A stretch of 21,085 bases of DNA from Dipetalonema caudispina. Taxonomy: Eukaryota > Nematoda > Chromadorea > Rhabditida > Onchocercidae. A program made the position numbers and the translations under genes. The number at the start of each line of letters is the position of its first letter. Within the stretch, counting starts at the first letter, position 1. The stretch spans positions 1 through 21,085 of the forward strand of contig JABVXV010000616.1 in assembly GCA_013365325.1 (NCBI GenBank), in the 5' to 3' direction. Positions 1 to 11,300 of the stretch are shown here, in pieces. The notes under the pieces were generated by a model, which was not told where the DNA came from, ran no database searches, and saw only the letters and a program-made list of their open reading frames with translations.

Positions 1-115
<115 letters not shown>

Positions 116-144
116 CAATTTCTTTTGATCGATTAAATTTATAG

Positions 145-1233
145 ATTTCTCCATCATATGCAATAGCTGTATCGATATCAGGGCCATTATTAACTGTCCT
201 TTCGATTACCGGTGGTCTTTATAGCAATGTAAAGACGATTCCTGAATCCGTAGGATGGGTTCAGTATTTCAGTTGGTAAGTTTAAATTAGAATTATTTGA
301 ATCGATGAAACAAATTTTATGGGCATAACCTATTTGTTTTTTTTTCAGGAATTCCGTATACGGTTCTTATCTAATATATTATCATCAATGTAAACGTATT
401 GAAATGAATAACTGAACAATTCGGTTGTTGTCCTGTAGTAACACAATTATTGTAGTAATTTTAGCGTTATTAAGAATTTATCGAAAAAAAAAGTCAAGGA
501 AGCAGATTTCATATATTTATTAGAAATGAATTTAATTTCATCATCAATTGTTTTCTTTTCAGGTTTCGTTTTGGCTATGAATCATTGATAATAAATGAAT
601 TTTCTCATTATGACAATATTAGTTGCCTATTGTCAAATAGACAGGTAAAGCATTTGATTTAAAAATTTTACAAATTCCTGACAGGGGATGGGAAAGAATT
701 CAACTAAAGAATTAATTTTCAAGGATAATTAGGATGGGAAACTTCAAATCCAGGGAATAAATTTCTCGAATAAATGAAGGCGATTTTAACCAGGAAAAAT
801 TTAAGGTTAGAGCGTTTAAAGAGCTAGAGAAATAAGAACAATTAAGCATTAAAATTGAGGTTTACGCTAAGAAAAACAAAGCAAGTTGTCTGACCTTTGA
901 CATCGAAAGTTTAATCTTTTCTTTTACCAATTCTTTCATCTTTTTTTTACTTTCTTTTCTATTCCAATCTACTATATGACTGAGTAATTAATATTAAGAG
1001 ATCATCTTTCTATGCACTAAATGAAAATTTACAAAATTGATATACAAATTAAAGGGTTGCAATGACTTCAGCCTGCAGTAATTTGTGAAAATAGTGGAAA
1101 ATCAGTAATCAGTAACTTAAATTTTGGAATAAGCAATATGTATATGAATATGGGTGTTATGGCATTCTATATCTTATGTGTTTTTATTATCGGTTATATT
1201 GGCCTTGTATTGCGTGTACAACTTGCTCGTTAA
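145..1233 (+). CDS. ABCG (White-type) ABC half-transporter, C-terminal part
   Basis: Three exons, 145-275, 563-644 and 1072-1233 (stop TAA), join in frame to give the last 124 residues. The ATP-binding domain and first membrane helices must lie left of the window. Exon 1 opens after a TTTATAG acceptor and encodes a membrane helix with the ABCG hallmark SGPLLTVLSITGGLYSNV, then IPESVGWVQYFSW. Exon 2 continues WFRFGYESLIINEF, matching the family's conserved WFRYGFEAL stretch before the last extracellular loop; Cys in exons 2 and 3 would sit in that loop. Exon 3 carries CENSGKSVISNLNF and the final helix MAFYILCVFIIGYIGLVL, ending RVQLAR. Family members work as dimers moving lipids, sterols or pigment precursors; substrate and exact ortholog cannot be told from this fragment. 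The gene is convergent with troponin T. Intron 276-562 holds a strong unused acceptor at 346-348. Confidence 0.9.
349..415 (+). other. Possible alternative terminal exon of the ABCG gene
   Basis: A textbook nematode acceptor (a long T run ending TTTTCAG, 338-348) sits 73 bases after the exon 1 donor. Splicing there restores the same Trp codon, then reads NSVYGSYLIYYHQCKRIEMNN and a TGA at 413-415. This would replace the conserved WFRFGYE segment and remove the last transmembrane helix. The sequence shows the site; its use is inference. It may simply be a decoy. Confidence 0.3.
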
Positions 1234-1283
1234 CGTTGCAAAAAGTTCAGTGAAGGAAAAAAGAAGAAGGAAAATTATGTATG

Positions 1284-1394
1284 AAAGAAATATTTCATAT
1301 CAAATTTTCATGTTTTAATGATATTTCATAAATTATAATATTTGGAAGAAATATTTCACTTTGAACATTCTTTTATGTTTTAATAATATTTCGA
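1284..1394. repeat. Imperfect tandem duplication, period about 61 bp
   Basis: Two similar copies each start near AAGAAATATTTCA and end near ATGTTTTAATRATATTTC, offset by about 61 bases (1287 against 1348). They lie in the 3' flank of the ABCG gene, probably in its 3' UTR. Confidence 0.55.
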
Positions 1395-1439
1395 ACTATT
1401 TTGTTCAGACTATCAAACAAATTTTTAATTTAGAAGACA

Positions 1440-1445
1440 AATAAA
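1440..1445 (+). promoter_or_regulatory. Candidate poly(A) signal of the ABCG gene
   Basis: AATAAA on the plus strand about 207 bases after the stop codon. Such hexamers are frequent by chance in DNA this AT-rich, so this is only a candidate. Confidence 0.3.
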
Positions 1446-2555
1446 TCATTTCTTCTCCCAACTTTTTTCTTTCTTCAACCAATAATAGTATGAAATTGAG
1501 TATGTTAACGAAAAATATCATTATTGGTAATATACAATAAGTAAAAATAATTAAAAAATTGATACATCCATTTGTGCATTTAGCCATGCTGAAATTTTTT
1601 TATTCAGTAATTCTTTTTTGTTATTTTAATTTTCAAAATTGTTCTAAATTTTCGTCATAGAAAGTATGAAATTTAAAATTAAAATGAAATTTAAAATGAA
1701 ATACTTTAAGCAATGAAATCTAAAGTTAAATGAAGCAGAAAGAGGACGAAGATATTTATTACTGGTAAATGGTAAAAAAGAAGATGTTGGATGGCGCATG
1801 CAGTTCGACAATTATTGTAATGCAAAGCTGAAGTGCAAACCGCAGACTTAAAATTTTAGCCAACAACCGTAAATTACTGTAATGAACATATGAAATTTCA
1901 AATGTACTGTAATAAAGCAGTGGTATTTGAAATATACTGTATTAAAAAATAATGTCATGAATGGATTATAATAAAGAAATAATGCGAGATTGTAATAAAG
2001 AAATGATGCATGAATGGACTATAATAAAGAAATAATGATGCGAATGTACTGTAATAAGGATACGGTGTCACAAATGAGCTGTAAAGAAAAAATAGTACCA
2101 AACAAGGAAATGATACTATTAATATGTTATAATAAAAAAATTTTTACCATAACAGGATGACTTCTATGGTAGACAATGATGTTAATTATTTTAGCAAATG
2201 TTTAATTTCAATTAAAAATTATGAAACTTTATGAAACAGCTAGGTTAGATGAAAAGTTACTTCGTTCGAAATGACAAAAGATAACGCCATAAAGCTGTCT
2301 ATTGCTTCAGTGAAATTCAAATTTAAAATCGAAAACTAAAAATTTTATGAAAATATTACTTTATTCGAAATCAATAGTTGCATTAATACCAAATAGAAAT
2401 GAATAGTTTCATCAGTTCATTTGTATAGCTAACCAAAAATAGCCAATTAAAACTAAAAGACAAATTTAGAAGACAAGTAATCAAGGAAGAAAATTACGAA
2501 CAAATCGCAAAGAAATAAATGTAAACATTTGATGGATGTAACTAAATGATGGAAC
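1446..2555. other. Non-coding gap between convergent genes
   Basis: No ORF here has family resemblance, good composition or splice context. A minus-strand frame at 1405-1587 is AT-rich and hydrophobic by composition only. The stretch is plain AT-rich DNA apart from the 29-30 bp tandem repeat at 1876-2105. Confidence 0.7.
1876..2105. repeat. Degenerate minisatellite, 29-30 bp period
   Basis: A diverged unit beginning ACTGTAATAAAG and often ending near AATGATGCATGAATG recurs with starts at about 1876, 1906, 1936, 1965, 1989, 2018, 2048 and 2077. Spacings are 30, 30, 29, 24, 29, 30 and 29 bases. It lies midway between two convergent genes and has no coding frame. Confidence 0.75.
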
Positions 2556-2641
2556 TTTATTTTTAAAATAATTGAAATTTCTCGTAAATTTTAGAATCTT
2601 TTTCTTTTTGATATTTGAAAAATGAATAATGAATATTTATT
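2556..2641 (-). promoter_or_regulatory. Candidate poly(A) signals of troponin T
   Basis: Two AATAAA hexamers on the minus strand, at 2636-2641 and 2556-2561, lie about 70 and 150 bases downstream of the troponin T stop codon. The nearer one is at a usual nematode 3' UTR distance. Two sites could allow two 3' ends. Confidence 0.45.
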
Positions 2642-2709
2642 GGCTTAGAAATGATAATGCATAAACATTCTGATAAGTTAACTTTATCGAATGCAAATTA
2701 TTCACTTAT

Positions 2710-5700
2710 TTAATCCATTTGTGGCAAAGATAATGGAATGGGTTTGATGGGCGGTGGAACATTTGTCACTTTTATTTCTTCCACATATTTGCGTGGTTCG
2801 ATAATTTTTCGAAGCTGTTCCAATTCTTCATTTTCCGAACGTCCCCATTCTGGTGGTGGTCGTGCGGTACCATGAACGATTGATAGTGGTTTTTCAACCG
2901 GAGGCTATAATAGAAGCAATGATTAAACTGAAAAATGAATCGATGTGACATAAATTGACTTGAAATTTGAAAACAAATATGTTCAATTCTGAGAATTAGT
3001 AAAACTATTTGATTGAAACGTTGGATGAGAGAAGTAACATAATTTGTTAATTCCAAACAAATTTTAAACGAATTTAATTTATGCCATTGATTTAATGGAG
3101 AATATATACATGAAATACTATTACTTATATGATGAGAAACATAATGTATCATCAAAGATCGAACAATTTCAGAAATGTATCAGTGATTTAAAATTGAAAT
3201 TCCGTTCTTCATTTTTTTTCCTACAAAAATTTGAATGTTAAGTTTAAAAATTTAGTTGATCATATTTTGCTTTTTCTGACGACATATACTGAATGAACCA
3301 TGAAAAGTTACTTTTTCGAATATTATTCGACGGTCACCGTAGGATCGACGATCGAATTGCCGATCGAATTTAGATGCTACATTAATCTTTGGCTGAAAAT
3401 TAAGGAAATTTAATGGGAAATATATGAAATACTATAATACAAATTGAAATTAGCATAATGTAAGACGAAAGAAATAAAAAATAAAAAACTTTTCAAGGTA
3501 TGGAAATAAAATTTAGCAAATTTGGAACAAATTCTAACTTACATTATATTAACTTTATTTGCATAAACTTTTAGGTGTATCGATTATAGACGGATTTCAT
3601 TAATACGAACTTTTAATTCATTGGATATCAATCAAAAAGAATCGCGCTTTAGTGATGATTTATGGAAAGTTCAGAAAGGTGAAAGATCGAAAAAGAAAAG
3701 CGAAACATATGCTGCATTAAAAAGATTTTGAAAATTGAATATTGCATTAAAAATTTAAAAAAAAGAAAGAGAAGAAAAAAATCAGTTATGCAAAAATTAA
3801 GAACTTACCGGATATGGTGATGCTGCTGCTTCATTCGGATCAAGTCCTCGTTGAAGTGCTCGATGTCGTGCTACTTGCTTTTCACGTTCATGCAATTCTT
3901 TTAACTAAAATTTAACATTAATTCAAGAAGAAGATATATATATATAGAGAGAGAAACTTATCCAGAAATCCGGAAATTATAACAACAGTATTTACATCAT
4001 AAAGTTGTCGTTCATGTCGTTTTTCCAGATCATACTTGAGTGCTTCCAATTTGCAAATTCGTGCATGCAATTCTTGAATTTTAATTTTCAAATCGTTTAT
4101 CAGTAAGTGGGAAATATCCGGTTTTTGATTTATAGCCTCTAGATAAGCACGTTTAGCTTCTTCCTTATCATTTCTCGCTTTATCATTTTTCTGAAAGTAG
4201 GAAATTGATTCAGGAATGAAAACAAGAAGATAAATACGAAGTGAAAAAAAAAACGCTTCATTTTTCATTTTGGGATTAAAATGGAAATGATTAATGAGGA
4301 TGATCATTAATTTCAATTATTTTGTCTTTATCTTTTTTAATACATTCAAAAAATTTGATTTTAACAATAATTTTTTTTCATTTAAATTGAAATATTTGTT
4401 CATTGTTGAACTTACATTTCGCTCTGCTGTTTCCAATTTTCGAATGACGAAATTGGGACTACAATTATTACCGGATGAAACGATACCGGCCAATGAACCG
4501 GCAAGCATCGCTTGCTTTTTGTATCGTTCTTCTTCACGTTTCTGCTTTTGAGCTTCTATTCGAGCTTTGCTTTCTTCCTGAATAAATTTTTAACTTTTAT
4601 TCGAAATTGGAATTTTTTTTTTCCAACAATAAATATGAAAAAATAAAATAAATAAAAAAAAAATGAGCATTTGTTGAATAGTTGCATCGAGAAAAAATCA
4701 AAAAAAAAAAAAAAAAAAAACGAAAGTATTAATTAAAACAAAAATTATTCAAATTATTTTTCATAAAGCAACAATATATTGAAAACTTTTTAATTAGTTA
4801 ATAAGTATGCATTGTTTACAGTTTCATTGGAATAACAAAAAAAAAAAAAAAAAAAAAAAACTCTCTGACATTTTATTTTCGTACGGTGGAAAATATTAAG
4901 ATTAAATAATAAATTTTTTTTTCTTTTTTCAAAAATAAAACTTACTTCTTCTTGGCGATGTTTTTCCTCAGCTAAACGTATTTTCTCAGCTAATTCTTTC
5001 TCTTCTTGTTCACGTTCACGTCGACGTCTTTCTTGTTTTTCACGCAAGCTTCTCAATTCTTGCTCCACTCGTTCACGTTCCTCTTTTCGACGTGCTTCAT
5101 ATTGCAAACGATATTCCTCTTCCTGACGTTTTTTTGCAGCCTAAATTTTCAAGTGATAAAAATGCATTAATAACTTGCATGATATCAAGAAAAAAGATAA
5201 ATTATTCTTGGCGGAAAAAAAAAAATTGAAATTTAAAATTTACTTACTAAAACTGCTTTCGTTGCTTCTGTCATTCCTTCACATTCTTTGTCAACTTTTA
5301 TCCTTCAATATAATTAGATTTGTCTAATGTTAACATAACTAATAATATTACCTTTTATTTTTCAATTTTTCAAAGCAACATAAAGTTGCAAAAAGTTAAG
5401 AGATCTATTAAATTTGATAAAACACTTTTATCAGAATTGAAAATTTGACAATTTATACGATCGATTAACTATATGTGTTCAAATAAATACAACATGCTTA
5501 ATAGTTGATCAATCATTTTTATCATTGTGAACAATACTCACAAAAAATTTTCCATCAAAAATAAAATGTCAAAACTATTTCCTTACAATTTTTTCTTATT
5601 TAATTCTATTCATATTAATTTTTTGCATATATGTAATTTTGATATTTTAAAATATGCATATGATCCTAAAGTTTTAAAAAATGCCAAATTTTTTCAGCGA

Positions 5701-6493
5701 AAGAAAAAATAAAATATTTTGGAATGAAAAATTTCTTAAAAATGATTAAATTTTACTGATAATTGAGAAAAAAAAAAATAGTTGGTTTAATTCATCGCTG
5801 ATGATATATTTTTAACAAATATGATATGTTAGATAAATTATTATTGCTAATAATTTTAACATTTACTTATTTGATATGATTTTATTTTACAAACTAATTG
5901 ATCGTCAAAAATACAAATGAAATTTGACAAAAATCGATTAAAAATTAAATGAGTAATTAAGCAAAATGTATGAAAAGAAATGGATTCAGTTACAATAGCA
6001 TTATATGAGAAATAATACAACTAACCTATGCTAATTAAAATAATAAACTTTGAGTAAAATTAAAATTTAAAAATTATCCAACAAAATTTCTTACATTTCA
6101 TTTTCAGTTTTTTTGAAAACTTCATGTTGTTCATTTTCACTTTCATCTTCCGCTTCTTCACTTTCATCATCATCATCATCATCTTCTTTCTCATTTTCAC
6201 TTTCTACCTCTTCTTCCTCTTCTTCTACTTCTTCAACTTCATAATCATCATCATCATCATCCTTATTGGGTCTGAAAATTAATAACTGTTAAATTTAATT
6301 TTCAGAATAAAATTGATTTAACATTAACTTAATTTGAAAAAAAAAAAAAAAAAAAAAAAAAAAACTGGTTATACAAAAAGAAGAGGAAAGGAAATGTTAA
6401 ATTGGTAAAATTTTTTGAATAAATGAGATTATATCTGGACAATTATGATCAATTTTTACAATAAACTTACAATTCTATTGTGTTTTCAACCAT
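2710..6493 (-). CDS. Troponin T, thin-filament tropomyosin-binding subunit, complete
   Basis: Nine exons in coding order: 6493-6471, 6271-6095, 5302-5248, 5140-4946, 4577-4416, 4190-3996, 3904-3809, 3392-3312, 2904-2710. Together they make 1179 nt, 392 residues plus TAA, close to the roughly 400 residues of nematode troponin T. Residues 12-66 are an acidic arm with two runs of six Asp and a run of six Glu. Residues 68-150 form a charged helix ([11 protein letters not shown], then [20 protein letters not shown]). AMLAGSLAG and NFVI follow, then the long coiled coil that pairs with troponin I ([28 protein letters not shown]). The invertebrate signature is [29 protein letters not shown] and RRSYGDRR, ending [19 protein letters not shown]. 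There is no long poly-Glu tail as in insects. The start ATG at 6491-6493 follows a TTTCAG acceptor by 24 bases. Donors are strong, mostly GTAAGT. The acceptor at 5303-5304 (TTGAAG) is atypical but keeps frame. This resembles C. elegans mup-2/tnt-1, recognised by family, not by search. Confidence 0.95.
4700..4860. repeat. Two homopolymer A runs in a troponin T intron
   Basis: Runs of 21 A (4700-4720) and 24 A (4837-4860) lie in the intron between exons 5140-4946 and 4577-4416. On the gene's sense strand they are poly-T. Their exact lengths are likely to suffer sequencing error. Confidence 0.85.
5303..6094 (-). other. Troponin T intron 2, about 790 bases
   Basis: The interval is bounded by a GTAAGA donor and a TTGAAG acceptor. 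It is uniformly AT-rich and I see no exon, RNA or repeat in it. A plus-strand 61-codon frame at 5527-5712 is low-complexity (mostly Asn, Phe, Ile, Lys) and has no support. Confidence 0.7.
6337..6364. repeat. Poly-A run of 28 bases in troponin T intron 1
   Basis: Twenty-eight consecutive A on the plus strand (poly-T on the sense strand) in the intron between coding exons 1 and 2. Confidence 0.9.
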
Positions 6494-6520
6494 AATCGTT
6501 GGAAATGATGAAAATTTCTG
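6494..6520 (-). promoter_or_regulatory. Troponin T 5' UTR with acceptor (spliced leader or 5' UTR intron)
   Basis: Reading the minus strand, TTTCAG with its AG at 6518-6519 stands 24 bases before the start ATG. No in-frame coding upstream of it joins to the protein. In nematodes an acceptor this close to the start usually receives a spliced leader; a non-coding first exon further upstream is the alternative. The sequence alone cannot separate the two. Confidence 0.5.
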
Positions 6521-8348
6521 AAACTTGTCGAAATTGTTGAGGTTTTAATCATTGATAGTGAATAATTTAAATATTTGAAACTATCAAATACTCAATACCT
6601 AACAAAAGAATCGGAATGAAAAGTAAATTTTACAAAATTTATCTTCAAAATTTCTCATTAATCATCAGTAACATATAGAGATTAGCCAATACTTTTTTCT
6701 ATCATAATTTTAAAAATGCAAAAAAAAAAAAGCCACAAAGATGTTGCTCTTCTTTTCCCATTTAATGTAAAACGATCTAAATTAATAATATTTAATTAAC
6801 AAAAGTTTTAAACTAAAAAAATTGAAAAGCTCAAATTATATAGGAACATTCGCATATAGCATAAAATTATATTATGAGAAAAGAAGCAATGAATAAATTA
6901 TATTATCTAGAAAAAAGAAAGTAAAAAATTCAAATTAAAGAGATCAGAAATTCAATCCATTTGGAAATTTTAACTAATTTAAGATTAAAAAAAAGAGGAT
7001 GTTAATTAATTAAATGCTTTCAATTTGTTTAATGAATAAGTCAAAAGAGAGGTAAAAAAAAAAAAAAAAAAGAAAAAGAAAAAAGGAATCGTAATAGAAT
7101 GGAGAGAAAAAATTAGCCGTCGGATAGGATGAAAAATTAAACTAACTAAATTCTTCTTACAAATTCTATTAACCATTTAGTTATATCTTCAAAGGAATAT
7201 TAAACTAAAATAATGAGTGATCAATGAGTTGAACGAGAGTGAAATAGACAAGATGAAGCAGAGATATTTGTAAGCAACAATCCAATCAATCAACTGGCAA
7301 GTGAAATGTAAAATCATTCGATCAGAATCTATTTTTATGCAAATCTATGAGTGAATATAGAAGCTAATATACTCTCATCCTAACGTATCACTAACAATAT
7401 CATTGAATAGACTAATATTATTACACTGAAACATTGTGAAGTGATCAAATGGTTTCATTTGAATAATATTGAAAATTTTTTTCAAAATAAACAACATATT
7501 TATTTATGCATATATCATGCATATTCATATTTTACACAAAATATATATGCTACTTTTATCATTTATCATTTTTATTGATATTCATTTACGTATACTTAAC
7601 TCACGTTACGTACTTTTTTGCACACATATCTAAATGCATTCATATATATCTTTTATTTGATTAATGGAAATTCTTATTTAGATGTTTCATTTAATGCATT
7701 TGATGCAATTTCAGTTATGCTGTAAAATGTTATTTCAATCTTATTTCATTCAAAAAATTTATTTGTAAACAAATGAAGAATAATTTTGTAAATATTTTAT
7801 TGAGCATTAATGAGCATTTTGTTCTCAATTATATATGCATATTGAAGTATTACAATAAGGATTGATTGATATGATGGTAAAATTGTTTAAAGGATAGCAA
7901 AGGCTATTTTTCAACATAAACATTTTAGGTCTTAACATATGAAAGATTATTTTAGAATATACAAATATAATTTTGAAAAGAGAAAATTTAATAAAATACA
8001 TATAAAAATGTTGGCAGTAAAATATAAGCATCTAATGGTGTAAAATATTCTGTAAGAAATTATTTTGTGATATTAATAATATTTAAACAATTAAAGTTAA
8101 GTTGAAGCGCTAATATTCTGTGATAGAGTGAAAAGTAAAAAAAAAAAAAAAATGTTATGATCGTATAACAACAAGAATTTTGATTCATAGTAATTATCAA
8201 TGTTTAATATTTCATATATCATATCAATGAAAAAGAAAGGTTGAGATCGTTTCGATGAATAATTACCAGTTGAATTAATCAAACATTACTTATTCTTCAG
8301 GATTGAGAAGAAGAAGAAAAGGAAAAAAATAATACTGTAGAACGATAA
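6521..8348. other. Intergenic region, presumed troponin T promoter and nostrin-like 3' flank
   Basis: About 1.8 kb with no supported gene. It is AT-rich with A runs near 6721-6731, 7052-7070 and 8140-8154. CTATTTTTAT at 7329-7338 fits the MEF2 consensus at nine of ten positions, which would suit a muscle gene about 0.8 kb away, but such matches are common by chance here. The part near 8300 must contain the nostrin-like 3' UTR. Minus-strand frames at 7825-8031 and 8097-8282 look like composition noise. Confidence 0.6.
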
Positions 8349-8399
8349 TATATCATTATCATATCATTATCATATCATATCATATCAAATCATATCATT
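8349..8399. repeat. ATCAT-type short tandem repeat next to the nostrin-like stop
   Basis: About ten imperfect five- to eight-base units of ATCAT/ATATC abut the stop codon, so on the sense strand the 3' UTR opens with a TGATA/TGATAA-like repeat. Units of ATCATTATCAT alternate with ATCATATCAT. Confidence 0.75.
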
Positions 8400-11300
8400 T
8401 CAACTATCATTAGCAGAAGCTACATATGATGTTGGAAATCGTCCAATTTTATTGTTTAATTTCGATGTCAAAGTACCATTTCCATCAATCATTTGATTAT
8501 TGGAAATAATTTGTCCAATCATCCAATCACTACCAATTTTACTTTCTACTAAGACGCAATCACCAGCATGAACGTCAAGTTCATCCTCTGTTGTAGCCGT
8601 AAAATCATATAGGACACGATAAATTCGTTTGATTGCTTCACTATTACTGGTACATGTTGATGATGAAGTATTTTGCAAATGTTGAAATTCATCGCATAAC
8701 ATCGAACGTGGAACAGCATATTGTTCTAATGGTTCACGTATTTCGCTAACAATCTGTGAAAGAAAAATTACGTTCCACGTTTCATGTAAATTTCACCGCA
8801 AATATAATGTAATAATTTATCATTAAACTTTTACATTTAATATTTGTAAAATTTATAACAATTATTCTTTCATTAACAGATAGGCCAATATTGTATGGTT
8901 GATTCACATATTATCATTGTTATTTAATTTATAAAAAAATAAAAAATTAAAATTTTTTCTACCTCACGTAACTTTTTTTTTTCTTTTTCGCGCAAAGAAA
9001 AATTATAGCATTACATGTAAGCAGCAAAATGTGAGATTCATTTTTACTTCATATCATTAAATTCTTTTTACTGAATGGTAAAAACAATTAATTACAGTAG
9101 AAATGATCTTACTGGTTCAGTTTCATCATCTTCTATACTTGATGTTGTCGGTAAACTTGGTGCTGATGGTTTTTCACCATTTTCAAATTCATCTAAAGGT
9201 ATTGTCAATACCGTTTGCGCCATACCCTGCATTACAAATAAAAAAAAAAAAAGAAATTTAATAAAAAAAAATATTTCATCAATTTACATTGTTTGAAACA
9301 AATTATTTCAAACATTTTTTTCTACTTTCATTTTCAATTTTTTTTTCCTTTTTCTTATTTTTATCTATGAAACTTTCCTTTTTTTTTTTTCTTTCAAATT
9401 TTACCATAAAATAAAAGAAATAATGTAAATTTAACCATTTTATCTTTAAGTTTTTGCTGGAATCTTGCTAATCGATGATACTCTCTGTTTTGTGCACCAT
9501 CGATACTTTTCAGTGCTTCGTTTATTTTATAAATCAAATATTCCAAAAATTCGACATAACTCTTAAAGAATAAAATTACTAAAAAGTTTATCGAATTCTA
9601 AATTATGAAGAGAATTGTAAGCAAAAATTAATTATTTAGGGGAAATTTTTTGTTGAAGATTAGGTTACTTTTATTAAATTTCTTATGCAATTTCTAAAAC
9701 TCATTATTTAAAATTTAATCAACTTCGTTGAATTTTTTTTTTATCATTTTCACTAAATTCCATGCCAGTTTTGTACTGTAGGTATTTTTGTGGTTCCATC
9801 TATCTTTTATACTTACTTTTAAATGTATAATAAAAGCTCATGAATAATGTAAATAGTTGACAGCATTGATAATGCTAATAAACATTTTAACCTTCCATTT
9901 ACTATTTTTAATTTAAGTGAAATAATAATTGCTTTTCAAATCATTTTAATTATTTATCTATTTCATCTGAAATAAATTATCGTAAGAAAATTATCAAATC
10001 TTTAAAAATTACAAGTCAGCAAATTTCGTTTAGACTTAATTGTTAAATTAATTAGCTCTAAACTTGATTCAATCCAGCATATACTACATGTTAAAATATA
10101 TATTAATAAATATAATCAGTAATGAGTAATAAAAACTTACCACAATAACTGATACTTTATTCATATGATGAAATATTTTGAAAAAAAAAAAAAATTTCAT
10201 TTCAATCTTTTCCATAAAAAATTATTCAAAAAGAAAAAAGGAAAGAAAATTAACATAAATAAACTTACACAATTTGCAATATTAGTTGATGATGGTAATG
10301 TTGGATTTGTTTCTAATTGTGTACGTTTTAAATATTCATGAAGTACTGCATTAATTCGTTCCAATGTCCAACGTCGTCGTTGTCCACCTATTATTTCAGC
10401 AAAATTTTCTGCCTAAAACTAATACTATACGGTGATTAGCATAGATTTATTCTAATTTGATGACTATTTTATTTATTTGAATCCAATTAATATGAAATAT
10501 TTAATGTTAATGTTTTTGTTGTAATATATTTTATCTAATATGAATTGTTTCATAATTAATTAATCGATAATTATGCTACAACAATGTTTTTCTTCTAACC
10601 AATCTTATATGTACCAGTTCAATTTTAAAAGTTTATATATTATATTTATTATCATCCTATAAATAAGATTAGATCATAATAAATTTAATTAAACTATATA
10701 TAATATGGATAAGTGTGCATTGTGTATATGTTTATTGTAATGTTTACTGTTATAATGATAAAATAATTATCATTTGTGATTAATTTACTAAGATTATAAA
10801 AGTACACCAAATGTGTCTCGTAATGCATATCATTATCAACTAAATTATGTCTTATCATTAATTTATTTTTCAATTCTTATTATCATTATTATTGTATAAC
10901 TATTATTACTATGACAAAGTTTATTTACGGCAAATTGTTACATTAAAAAAAAAAAAAGAAAAAATTAAATTTTACAAGTAATATGTTGCAATTTAATTTA
11001 TTTAAAAAACAACACTTTACAAGTAGTAAATTGTAACTCTAAAGAAAGAAATAAAAAATTAATTAAATTTTTTCAATTTATTTAAAAAAGTTGAAAAAAA
11101 AAAGAACTAACATGAAAATCACATAAATAAATTGTATGATTTGTTGAACAAATTGGTGTTAACATCGAAATTTGTTCGTTTGGTTCCGCACTGAGAGCAC
11201 CATTCAATGCATTCATGCAACGTTCAAACATCTACAAAATCAATTATTCTTCAATTTGATAAATTTTTAAACTTTTATAAGATAAAAAATTTTCATTTAA

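Noticed and set aside
1876..2105. CRISPR-like spaced repeat
   Set aside because: Units are diverged along their whole length and contiguous, with no constant repeat separated by unique spacers, and the setting is a eukaryotic genome.
2772..3155. Minus-strand 127-residue frame
   Set aside because: It overlaps the last troponin T exon in another frame and runs on through the intron; His- and Ser-rich by composition only.
4294..4551. Plus-strand frame over troponin T exon 4577-4416
   Set aside because: It is the antisense shadow of a well-supported troponin T exon.
10136..10200. Possible extra nostrin-like micro-exon before a GTAAGT site
   Set aside because: The available acceptor-like AGs give 8 or 14 nt pieces, which would break the frame between two phase 0 exons.
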